Assembly (NCBI RefSeq): GCF_019697375.1
Contig: NZ_JAHCDI010000004.1
Span: 1,103,324-1,167,323, forward strand
Length of the DNA: 64,000 nt
Direction of reading: 5' to 3'
Origin: Micromonospora tarapacensis
Lineage (GTDB): Bacteria > Actinomycetota > Actinomycetes > Mycobacteriales > Micromonosporaceae
In this document: positions 1 through 7,794 of the stretch, one piece after another
Numbering within the stretch: the stretch's first letter is position 1
How the letters are laid out: each line of letters opens with the position of its first letter
Notes under the pieces: generated by a model
The model's database searches: none
What the model saw: only the letters and a program-made list of their open reading frames with translations
Told to the model about the DNA's origin: nothing
Program-made: the position numbers and the translations under genes

Positions 1-1007
1 GCCAACGCGAGCTGTGCCGCGGCGGCCAGTCGTTCGTCGATCCGGTCCGCAAATGCCACCAGGAAGGACTGGCGGAACGCTTTCAGGCGGCTCCGACCGG
101 CCTTGCCGCCCGGCGGCTCGGCCCGGGCCATCGCCCGGTGCGCCTGCACCAGCAGGGAGGTGTAGAGCAGGTCGACCGCGTCGATGTCGGTGTCGAAACC
201 GAAGACGGTGCTGAACGCCAGCTCCGGCGACGAGACCGTGTGGCAGCGGTTGGCGCGGGCGACGGCGTCCAGCAGGGACGCCTTCTCCTTCTCGTGCGGG
301 TGGTCCACGCCGATCCGCCGCGCGTACGGCACCACTGGCGCCGTGTCACCGCCGCGGGCGGCCAGCAGCGCCTCGTCCAGACTGTGCCGGGTGACGAGTT
401 CCTGGGCCTTGGCGGTGTACGCCTCCGCCTCGGCCGGAAAGGTCGTCGACTCCGCCTTGGCGAGCAGGGCGCGTACCCGGTCCAGCAGCCGGGCGTCGAT
501 CCGGGTCGACCCGACGGCGCCCGACCGGTCGGCCGGCGCGGCGGCGGAACCCGGCGGGGGCACGAGCACCTCGATCGGCGGGAGCGCGGCCAGGATGGCG
601 AGCAGGCCCAACACCAGATCGAGCACGGCCACCCGGTCGAGCCGCCAGCGGGCCGCGAGTTCGTCGACGTACGTCGCGTCGCCGGTCCACCAGACCCGCG
701 CGCCCAGGGTGTCCGCCTGCGCCAGCCACCGCCCGTCGACGGTGGCCCGGGAAAACAGTCGCAGGTGCGCGGCGACCGCGTCGGTCACCAGGTCGGCCTG
801 GCGCGGCCGGCCCCGCCGGGCGACCACCCGGTGCAACTCGGCCGGCTGCCACCCGCCCCGCCACAGCCGCGCGCAGGCCTCGTCCTTCGCGGCCACCAGC
901 TCCGGGTCGACCTCGGCTGACGGTGTGACGGTCAGCGCGTCCAGCCCCGATTCGTAGTCGACCGTCCCGGCGAGAACCGCCCTGATCCGTTCCCGCACAG
1001 TTGTCAC
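1..1007 (-). CDS. DUF2786 domain protein, C-terminus cut by window edge
   Basis: Seen: reading leftwards from a GTG at 1007 (a second GTG lies at 998) there is an uninterrupted frame to the window edge. The signature is 'LAKAESTTFPAEAEAYTAKA' at about residues 155-175, followed by 'LVTRHSLDEALL', the classic DUF2786 core. A second conserved block ('HPHEKEKASLLDAVARANRC') leads into a segment about a 'FGFDTDIDAVDLLYTSLL' helix. Known: DUF2786 proteins are common in actinobacteria and have no firm biochemical role. The frame is open past position 1, so the stop codon is outside the window. Two long frames on the opposite strand cover the same DNA but have no recognisable domain and are shadows. 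The gene lies downstream of the broken regulator and is probably chromosomal, not part of the element. Confidence 0.85.
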   Translation of the reverse strand, partial: MTTVRERIRAVLAGTVDYESGLDALTVTPSAEVDPELVAAKDEACARLWRGGWQPAELHRVVARRGRPRQADLVTDAVAAHLRLFSRATVDGRWLAQADTLGARVWWTGDATYVDELAARWRLDRVAVLDLVLGLLAILAALPPIEVLVPPPGSAAAPADRSGAVGSTRIDARLLDRVRALLAKAESTTFPAEAEAYTAKAQELVTRHSLDEALLAARGGDTAPVVPYARRIGVDHPHEKEKASLLDAVARANRCHTVSSPELAFSTVFGFDTDIDAVDLLYTSLLVQAHRAMARAEPPGGKAGRSRLKAFRQSFLVAFADRIDERLAAAAQLAL

Positions 1008-1068
1008 CAGCCCAAGGCTACGGAGTCGCTGGCCCGCTCCGTCGACGCGGGGCGGACGAGAGCGCCTC

Positions 1069-1104
1069 GGCGATCATTCGGGTCGAGGCGATCATTCGGG
1101 TCAA
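1069..1104. repeat. 18-bp tandem direct repeat
   Basis: Two 18-bp units, 1069-1086 and 1087-1104, match at 17 of 18 positions (core 'ggcgatcattcgggtc'). The second unit contains the stop codon of the TPR regulator fragment (1101-1103), so the duplication sits across the end of that gene. No function is evident. Confidence 0.7.
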
Positions 1105-3226
1105 GCCGTCCGGTTGACCGGACCGTGGTCCGCGAGAGCGGCGACGTGGGAGCGGATGCGTTCCGCCTCGGCGAGTTCGAGCTCGGTGGCGTCGGTCAGG
1201 AGGTACTCGTGGTGGCGGTGGGCGTGGCCGGGTTCGCCGCGGGTGTGATGGGTGTGCCCGAGCCCGGTGCGCGCGCGGGCCTGCTGGTAGCGGGCGCCGG
1301 TGACCGTGGCGGCGCTGAGCGCTGCGGTGAAGTGGGTCAGGGCCGTCGCGGTGTGCCCGATGGCGTGGGTGACCGCGCCGAGGCCGTTGAGCGCCGAGGC
1401 GCGGCCACCATGGTCACCGATCTCGGTGAAGATGGCGAGCGACTGTTCGAAGTACCGGTGGGCCCGCTCCGGATCGCCGAGTCCCAGCTGAGCGGTGCCG
1501 AGGTTGTCCAGCACGTGGGCCTCGCCACGCCGGTTGCCGTACCGCCGGGTCAGGACCAGCGCCTGCTGGTGGTGGTCGGCGGCGGCACGGTGCCGGCCCA
1601 GTTGCTGTTCGACGAGGCCGAGACAGTCCAGCGCCAGGGCCTCCGCGGTCCAGTCGTCGGTCCGCCGGGACAGCTCCAGGGCGCGCCGGTGGTCTTCGGC
1701 AGCGGCCTCGTGCCGGCCCCGCCGTCGGTGTACGAGGCCGAGATTGTTGCGCACGAGGGCTTCGCCGGTCAGGTTCGCGGTCTGCCGGAACAGGGTCAGT
1801 GCCCGGGCGAAACAGGCCTCGGCGGAGTCGTACCGGACGAGCTCGAAGTGGAGGAAACCAAGGCTGTTCTGGGCGCTGGCCTCGTCGGTGAAGTGCCCTG
1901 AGCGGCGGAACAGCTCGATCGCCTGCCGGAGGTGCTCGGCGGCCGACTCGTGCCGGCCCACCCGCTGTTCGGTGTTGCCGAGACCGGCCAGCGCGTGGGC
2001 CTGCCCGACGAGGTCGCCGGCCTGCCGGGCGGCGCGCAGCGCGTGCTGGTGGACGACCAGGCCATCGGCGTAGTGCCCGCAGTCGAGATAGCGGTAGAGC
2101 AGCACCGAGAGCCGGATCGCGTGGCTGGGCCAGCCGTGCGCGGCGGTGTAGCGGGCGACCGCCGCGAGGGTGGACCGCTCGGTGTTCAGCCATCGTTTGG
2201 CGGTGTGCGGTTCGGTGAGTTCCGGGCTGGGTGTCGCGGCGGGGGCCACGTTGGGCCGCGAGGTGACCGCGGCCGGGTACAGGCCACCGACGGCGTCGGC
2301 GGTGGCGGCGAGGTAGTAGTCGAACAGCCGGTCCCGCGCCGCCCGCCGGTCGCGGTAGCCGTCCAGCGCGGTCGTCAGACTCACCGCGTACGCGCGCAGC
2401 AGATCGTGCATCCCGTACCGCCCGGTGCCGGTGAGGTGCACCAGGTGGGCGCGGGCGAGCAGGTCCAGCGCGTTGCGGGCGGCTGCCAGGTCGGTGCCGG
2501 CGAGCGCGGCGACCGCGTAGCTGTCGAGGTCGGTGCCGGGGTGCAGGCCCAGCAGGCGGAAGGTGCGGGCCGCCTCGGCCGGCAGGTGCTGCATCGACCA
2601 GGAGAAGACGGCGGTGACGGCGGCGTGCGGATCGTCCCCGGCGGCCAGCAGGTCCAGCCGCTGCTGCCCGTCGGCGAGTTCCGCGACCAGCTCGGCCAGG
2701 GGCGCCTCGCCCGGCGGCCGGCCAGTTCGGCCGCGATCCGCAGGGCCAGCGGCAGTCGCGCGCAGCGCCGCACGAGGGCCCGCACGGCGTCGGCCTCGAC
2801 CTCGGCGCGCCGGCCGATCAGGCGGCGCAGCAGCACGGCCGCGTCGGTGAGCGGGAGCGTGGCGAGGTCGAGGCGCTGCGCGCCGTCCACGGCCACCAGC
2901 CCGGCCAGGCTGTCCCGGCTGGTGATGACGACCAGGCACCGGCCGGTGCCGGGCAGCAACGGACGGATCTGCTCGACCGATGCGGCATTGTCCAGCACGA
3001 TCAGCATCTGCCGCCCGGCGAGCTCGGTTCGGAAGCGGGCGGAGCGGCCGTCGAGGTCCCGGGGCAGTTCGTGGTCGGGCACCCCCAGCGCGTCGAGGAA
3101 GCCGGTCAACGCCTCGTCGGCGCCCATCGGCTGCTCGGGGTGGTAGCCGCGCAGGTTCACGTAGAGCTGCCCGTCGGGAAACCGGTCGGCGACCTGGTGG
3201 GCCCAGTGGACCGCGAGTGCGGTCTT
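1101..3226 (-). pseudogene. HTH/NB-ARC/TPR regulator, C-terminal part (split by element; frameshifted)
   Basis: This is the 3' part of an AfsR/SARP-like STAND regulator. From 3226 leftward it encodes K|TALAVHWAHQ, the end of the P-loop, then the NB-ARC region ('MLIVLDNAASVEQIRPLL' Walker B, 'VVITSRDSLAGL', 'LPLALRIAAELAG'), and then about nine TPR-like repeats ('ALAGLGNTEQRVGRHESAAE', 'AQNSLGFLHFELVRYDSAEA', 'VRNNLGLVHRRRGRHEAAAE', and so on). The NB-ARC and TPR parts are in different frames. They join if one base is restored near 2714 (forward 'cccggcgg'), giving '...AGRPGEAPLAELVAEL'. The start codon and HTH are missing here; they lie at 23146-23673 beyond the integrated element. Known: such proteins are often activators of secondary metabolism. 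Inference: it may have regulated the adjacent cluster and is inactive while the element is integrated. Confidence 0.9.
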
Positions 3227-3248
3227 GACGATTACCCCGATTCTGACA
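3203..3248. other. attL of the serine-integrase element
   Basis: Host-derived bases run up to the 'CTTG' at 3224-3227, and the element arm runs to 'TGACA' at 3244-3248. The crossover is inferred at TT 3225-3226. The matching attR shares 'CTTG' at 23146-23149. Joining the element arms gives a 46-bp attP with imperfect two-fold symmetry (TGTCA...TGACA, 14 of 22 arm positions matching) centred on the TT. Joining the host arms restores the P-loop codons GVGK-T of the regulator. These two independent checks give the same centre. Confidence 0.88.
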
Positions 3249-3258
3249 TACTAGAGCT

Positions 3259-4845
3259 ATGACGTCAACACCCACCCCCCAGACCCGCCGACCCCGGGCG
3301 ATCCTGCTGGCCCGGCTGTCGGACAACCGCGAAGAAATCGACCTGACCGACGAGGGCATCCCGCTGGGGCTGGACGACCAGATCCGCCGCATGCACCAAA
3401 GCGCCGATCACCTCGGTTGGGACGTGTACAAGGTCATCAAGAACCCGCGCCTGTCCGCGTACAAGCGGCGTAAGGTCACCCTGCCGGACGGGCGCCGGGA
3501 GTACCGGGTGTTCCGCCCGGACCTGCGCGAAGCGTTGGCCGACCTGGCGGCCGGGCGCGCGAACGCGCTGCTGTGCCTCGATCTGGACCGGGCGTTTCGA
3601 GACCCGAAGGACCTGCAAGACCTGATCGACGTGGTGGAGCACTCCCCGCACCGGATCGTGGTGGAGTCGGTCACCGGCAGCCTGCACATGGAGAAGGGCC
3701 GGGACAACTTCGACGCCGAAATCCGGGTGCTGGTGGCCAACAAGGCATCCCGCGACACCGCCCGCCGGGTCGCCGCCGCCCGCGAGCGGCAAGCCCTGGC
3801 CGGGCAGTACGGCGGCGGCCGGCGGCCGTTCGGTTTCTGCGCCGGCCCGCCCCGGCTCCCAGACGACGCGAACCCCGAGGAGCACCTGTGTGACTGGCAC
3901 GGCGCCCGCACCTGCAAGGCCGGGATCACCTTGGTCAAGGACGAGGCGGACGTGATCGCCGACTGCTCCCACCGGCTGCTGCAAGGCGTGAGCCTGCGGG
4001 CGCTCGCCCTGGAGCTGCGCGACAAGCAGGTACCCACGGTCACCGGGGCGCAGTGGAGCGCGGAGACGCTGCGGGATGTGCTGCTGCGCCCGCGCAACGC
4101 CGGGTTGCTGGTCTACCGCGGCGAGATCGTGGAAGGGGTAGCCGCGCCGTGGGAGCCGATCATCAAGCGGGAGGTGTTCGACGCGGTACGCACGTTGCTG
4201 ACCGAGCCAGCCCGGCGCACCGGGCCGGGGGCGGCGCCGCGGTGGTGGGGGTCGGGTATCTACCGGTGCGGGGTGTGCACCCCACCCGGCAGCAACCCCG
4301 AGAAGCCGATGACGTGTCAGGTGACCCTTGGGGGGCGGGCACCCCGTTACAAGTGCAAGGACAACAACCATTTGGCACGTAACGCCGGCCACGTCGATGA
4401 TTGGGTGTTCATGCACATCGCCTACTGGCTGACCCACCCCCGCGCCTACGAACTTTTGGCCCCACCGCCGCCGGAGGTTGACGCCGCCGCGTTGCGGGCT
4501 GAGCGGGCCGCGATCGCCGCCAGCCTGGAGCAGTACGCGATCGACGAGGTGTTGCAGAAGCGCACGCAGGCGCAGGTGAACGCCGCCACCAGGGCCGGTC
4601 AGGCGCGTATCGGCGAGATTGACGAGTTGTTGAACGCGACGGTCGCGGATGATCCGTTGGCGGAGGTGGTCAACGCCGCCGACCCGGTAGCGGTCTGGAG
4701 CAGCCTGCCGCTGGCTAGTCGGCGGGTGTTGCTGGACCGGTTGTGCACGGTGACGATCATGCCTTCCGGGCGCCGGGGGCAGGGGTTTGACCGGTCCACG
4801 GTGCGGGTGGCGGCCAAGCATCATCTGGGCACGCCGGTCGGGTAG
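3259..4845 (+). CDS. Large serine recombinase (integrase), 528 aa
   Basis: It catalyses site-specific integration and excision of the element through a 5'-phosphoserine intermediate. Seen: an N-terminal resolvase fold with 'ILLARLSDNREEID', Ser21 being the expected nucleophile, and 'LLCLDLDRAFRDPKDLQDL' supplying the conserved arginines. A recombinase domain follows ('GGGRRPFGFCAG', 'LLQGVSLRALALEL', 'WSAETLRDVLLRPRNAGLLV'). The zinc-ribbon cysteines are at about residues 337, 340, 353 and 366, with a coiled-coil-like tail after that. The length is typical of large serine integrases. The ATG at 3259 is only 33 bp from the crossover point; no clear Shine-Dalgarno precedes it. Adjacency to attL and the split target gene make the assignment secure. 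Confidence 0.95.
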   Translation: MTSTPTPQTRRPRAILLARLSDNREEIDLTDEGIPLGLDDQIRRMHQSADHLGWDVYKVIKNPRLSAYKRRKVTLPDGRREYRVFRPDLREALADLAAGRANALLCLDLDRAFRDPKDLQDLIDVVEHSPHRIVVESVTGSLHMEKGRDNFDAEIRVLVANKASRDTARRVAAARERQALAGQYGGGRRPFGFCAGPPRLPDDANPEEHLCDWHGARTCKAGITLVKDEADVIADCSHRLLQGVSLRALALELRDKQVPTVTGAQWSAETLRDVLLRPRNAGLLVYRGEIVEGVAAPWEPIIKREVFDAVRTLLTEPARRTGPGAAPRWWGSGIYRCGVCTPPGSNPEKPMTCQVTLGGRAPRYKCKDNNHLARNAGHVDDWVFMHIAYWLTHPRAYELLAPPPPEVDAAALRAERAAIAASLEQYAIDEVLQKRTQAQVNAATRAGQARIGEIDELLNATVADDPLAEVVNAADPVAVWSSLPLASRRVLLDRLCTVTIMPSGRRGQGFDRSTVRVAAKHHLGTPVG

Positions 4846-4922
4846 GCCCGCCAGGCGCCAGGCGGCGGGTATCCGGCCCAGCCGGGTACGCCGCCGGCTG
4901 CGGGTATGGGGCGCGCGTTGGG

Positions 4923-5470
4923 TCACCCGGCCGACCGGCGCCGGGCGCGGTGCGGGTGCAGCAGCGCGGCAAGGGTGTCGCGCTGTTCGTCGGTGATTGG
5001 CTGCCACTGGTCGACGGTCGCGGTCACCTCGGCCATCGCCTCCCAGTCACGCAACAGGCCGCGTAGCCGGGCGGTTTCCGGATCGTCGGACGGGCGGGGT
5101 GTCGACATCGCCGCGAGCCGGGCGCGCATGACCTTCTGTACCGGCGTCAACGAGTCCGGCGATGTGCCCGCGTCCGGGGTCATTTCCGGACCCGCCCGCG
5201 CGGTCGTGTCCGGAAGGCGCGGTGCGGTTGGTTCCGGACGGTCCCGCGCGGTGGTTTCCGGACTTTGCGGTGTGCCGGCAGCCGCCCGCCGCCGGTTGCG
5301 GCGTGGCCGGGTGCGGGCCGCGCCGCCCGTGCGGGTGTGGTTCCGGCGCCAGGTTGCTCGGGTGCCCACCGGGGCGGGGTGCCGGTGGCCTCGGTCGCCG
5401 GTTGTTGGCCCGCGTGGGTGGTCGGCACGTCGCTGTCTTGACGTGCCGCTGAGGCGGGGCGTAGCGTCAT
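4923..5470 (-). CDS. Small accessory protein of the element, possibly frameshifted
   Basis: Function unknown. The C-terminal part reads well: 'DSLTPVQKVMRARLAAMS', then 'TARLRGLLRDWEAMAEVTA' and 'WQPITDEQRDTLAALLHP', a compact helical protein. That frame opens only at a GTG at 5369. A much better initiation site, AGGAGG just before an ATG at 5470, starts a different frame ('MTLRPASAARQDSDVPTTHA...'). The two frames would join into 182 codons if one base were restored in the GC-rich stretch around 5270-5300, the same kind of one-base loss seen elsewhere in this sequence. Otherwise the real gene is just 4923-5369. It is convergent with the integrase gene. Confidence 0.5.
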
Positions 5471-6508
5471 ATTCCTCCTAATTGGGCCATGCACGTGTCT
5501 CAGTTGGGGTTGCGGCCGGGCGCGGGTCGCGTCCGCGTCCGGCCGAGCTGTTAGGTTGTCGTCTACGTGTAGCGGCCAACCGTCCTCGGAACCCTCTCCG
5601 GGACCATCGCCGGAACCGTCCTCGGGACCGCCCCGGCTTGGCCGGTTGGGTTGTCTCCCACCCCTATAGCGGGCAGGGGTTAGCGAATCCGCTACTAGTC
5701 GCGCTCCAAAGTAGAATCCTCAGCGGCGCGTGCTATCCTGCGCCGTTCATCCGCGAGCGCTGCCAGCGGACCCGGAACACGCGGGCGGAATGTCCGCTGT
5801 GCTCTTATTCAGTTGATATGGATCTATACATACCTCCTCGGTCGTGTTAGCGTGTGGTCGCCGGGGTTCCGGACGGGTGACGGCACAGGGTCAGGGTGAC
5901 GCGAGGGGGTTGACGCCCGCGTTACCAACAGACATCCGTCGATGCTGAATGGCGTAGCGGCCCAGGTCACGGCTGTGAACGGCCCCGCTGTCGTGGGGTG
6001 GTCTGCGGCTTCCAGCTAGCCCTCTTACGCAGCCTGCGAGCTGCGCGCCGAGCCCGCCGGGTGAGCATGGTCGCCGGCCCGCTGGAGACGGCCGCGAGCC
6101 CGCCCGCCCCGCTCGGGCGTACGCCCGCCCCGCTCCTGCGGGTGCGGCTTGCGCGCCCGCCTTTCGGGCGGGTGCCCAGGCAGGCCGCGCCCACGATCCG
6201 CTCGTAGCGGGCTGCATCCTGCTGCCCGGCCCGCCGTACCGCACGCCGGCCCTCTGGATGTGCGTGACGGGACACACCGGCCCGCCGCCGGGGTGCGGGT
6301 GGCCGGTGGGTGCTCTCGTAGCCGATGACGGCCGGGTCGCCTGCAAAGGTCCACACCTAGTAAAGACTGAAAACACCCCCCGATTCCTGATCTTGACCGA
6401 AAGTCCTTGCCCGGCGCGGGTCCGCGACACGGTGGTATCCCTACCAGTCGGCTCCGCGCACGGTTCCCGGACACCGGTGGTGACCAGCAGGTTCGGCCAC
6501 GCCGGGGT

Positions 6509-6548
6509 GGTCCTTTCACTGGTCCGCTCCAGGACCAGTGAAGGGACC
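6509..6548. repeat. Long hairpin, 17-bp arms
   Basis: The arms 6509-6525 and 6532-6548 pair at 16 of 17 positions around a 6-base loop (gctcca); the inner arm is TTCACTGGTCC / GGACCAGTGAA. There is no T-run after it, so it is not an obvious terminator. It is followed by further copies of the GGACCA half-motif. A protein-binding or single-strand origin hairpin is possible. Confidence 0.75.
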
Positions 6549-6585
6549 ACTGAACGGACCAGGCAAAGGCCCACTGTGCAAAGCC

Positions 6586-6713
6586 ATGCACAGCCGCGTG
6601 CACAGACCATGCACAAGGCTGGTAACCCCGGCGTGCATCCCGACGGCAGGCCGGTTCACGGCCGCGTTACCAGCCGAACAGCCCGGCCCACGCGGTGACA
6701 CCGGCGTGCACAC
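6586..6713. repeat. Iteron-like (A/G)TGCACA repeats
   Basis: ATGCACA or GTGCACA occurs at 6586, 6598, 6609 and 6706, with partial copies (GTGCA) at 6576 and 6633. The first three complete copies are spaced 11-12 bp apart, close to one helical turn, as expected for a protein bound to one face of the DNA. No known box is identified. Confidence 0.5.
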
Positions 6714-6736
6714 ACCATGATCTGTCTCTTGTGGAG

Positions 6737-6760
6737 CGCTACGGTAGCGCTACCGTAGCG
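6737..6760. promoter_or_regulatory. 24-bp perfect palindrome, putative operator
   Basis: The sequence CGCTACGGTAGC followed by its exact complement GCTACCGTAGCG occupies 6737-6760. A shorter copy with the same half-site, GGTAGC-gt-GCTACC, lies at 6821-6834. Two copies of one half-site in a non-coding control region are typical of a dimeric repressor's operator. Candidate binders are the XRE proteins of the element; this link is inference. Confidence 0.65.
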
Positions 6761-7206
6761 ATGGCGCGCTATACTGCCGCCTTCACCTTGCCCGCAAGTC
6801 GCAGCAGCGGATTCGGTGACGGTAGCGTGCTACCCTTGCACCCCCCTGTGTGTCCCCCTGCCCGAACCGGGCGGAAGACCAGCCCGCGAGGCGCACCGGA
6901 ACCGGCCAGGCGGCCCGCTCGGTCACCAGCGTTACCAACCCGATCGCCGCCGCCGCTTCGACACGCCACCACCGGCGGCATCACCCCCACGGCCAGCGGC
7001 AACCTGGTAACGTCCCCGTCGAAGACAAGCAGACCCGGTTACCAGGCACGCCCCCGGAGCCGCGAACGCGCAGCTCGACCCAGGCAACGGCATCCTCGGA
7101 GGCGCACCGGGACCAGCCTGCGGAGGAGTTTCGGCATCCTCCCCAGTGGCCGACCACGACGGCGCGGAAGCCTTGTGGTAGCGCGAAACCACCGGGAGCA
7201 AGCTAA

Positions 7207-7290
7207 CGGTCTTGTGACAAGACCTCAGACCGGGCGCGGTCTGAGGAGCCTCCCGGCTCGCGTAGGTGCGCTACTGGTAACGGTCGCCTG
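7207..7290. other. Candidate oriT with twin hairpins and nic-like core
   Basis: Two adjoining inverted repeats: GGTCTTGT-g-ACAAGACC (7208-7224) and CCTCAGACC-gggcgc-GGTCTGAGG (7223-7246). They are followed by 'TAGGTGCGCT' (7263-7272), which resembles the nic core of IncQ/MOBQ origins (TAAGTGCGCCCT type). The site lies 60-140 bp upstream of mobC and the relaxase. The arrangement of inverted repeat, nic core and mob genes matches known MOBQ origins. The exact nick position is not established. Confidence 0.6.
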
Positions 7291-7347
7291 TCACTGTCGA
7301 ACCAGCGGCGAACCACGCCGCACCAGGGTTCGGCAGGAGGCACCGAC

Positions 7348-7794
7348 ATGGACAGCCGCACCGCACACCACACCGCGCCGAGGGCACGCGCCGGCCGCGA
7401 CCGCGACCACCTGTTCCCGAGGCGGGTAAGGCGCGCCGGCCCCAGCTTCCACGACGACGAGTGGGCCGCGATCGCCGCCGCAGCCGAGAAGGTGGACCTG
7501 ACCCCGACCGGGTTCATCGCCCAGGCCGCGTACGCGCACGCCCGCGGCGAGTGCGCCACCACCGGCGCCGGGTCGGGCGGGGATGGGTACGAGGTGCTGC
7601 GGCAGTTGCTCGGTGAGCTGTTCGAGACCCGCACCGCGCTGAACAGAGTGGGAACCAACCTGAACCAGGCCGTGGCCGCGTTCAACTCCACGGGCGAGGC
7701 GCCGGTGTGGCTGGCCGACGCGGTGAGGCTGGTAACCCGGGCGGTAACCAGCGTGGACGAGACGGCCGCCGGGGTGGGTCGGCGGTTGCCGTGA
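7348..7794 (+). CDS. mobC: MobC-like relaxosome accessory protein, 148 aa
   Basis: A small DNA-binding protein expected to help the relaxase open oriT. Seen: after a basic N-terminus, 'FHDDEWAAIAAAAEKVDLTP' resembles a ribbon-helix-helix-type segment. The C-terminal motif 'TRTALNRVGTNLNQAVAAF' is the hallmark of MobC (usually 'L..iG.NLNQ.a'). The start is an ATG at 7348 with GGAGG nine bases upstream. The stop overlaps the relaxase GTG by four bases (GTGA), so the two are translationally coupled. Two GGTAAC motifs lie inside its 3' end. Confidence 0.85.
   Translation: MDSRTAHHTAPRARAGRDRDHLFPRRVRRAGPSFHDDEWAAIAAAAEKVDLTPTGFIAQAAYAHARGECATTGAGSGGDGYEVLRQLLGELFETRTALNRVGTNLNQAVAAFNSTGEAPVWLADAVRLVTRAVTSVDETAAGVGRRLP

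Larger units (their letters stand above)
5482..7347. other. 1.9-kb non-coding control region of the element
   Basis: No convincing gene on either strand; the open frames here lack ribosome sites and domains. The region holds dense repeats: short 'accgtcctcgg' repeats around 5578-5635, a 17-bp-arm hairpin (6509-6548), repeated TGCACA motifs (6586-6713), a 24-bp perfect palindrome (6737-6760), seven GGTAAC/GTTACC motifs and a twin-hairpin candidate oriT (7207-7272). Its position upstream of mobC suggests the transfer origin and perhaps a replication origin. Confidence 0.6.

Noticed and set aside
138..957. Long plus-strand frames opposite the DUF2786 gene
   Set aside because: No domain, no ribosome site, biased composition; the minus strand carries a clear DUF2786 signature.
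3203..3248. tRNA gene as integration target
   Set aside because: No tRNA-like fold or CCA end at either junction; the target is clearly the coding sequence of the NB-ARC regulator.
5891..6616. Minus-strand frames in the element's control region
   Set aside because: Cys/Trp/Arg-rich composition, no ribosome site or domain, and the DNA is full of inverted repeats.
6586..6713. CRISPR array
   Set aside because: Repeats are only 6-8 bp, irregularly spaced overall, with no cas genes in the window.
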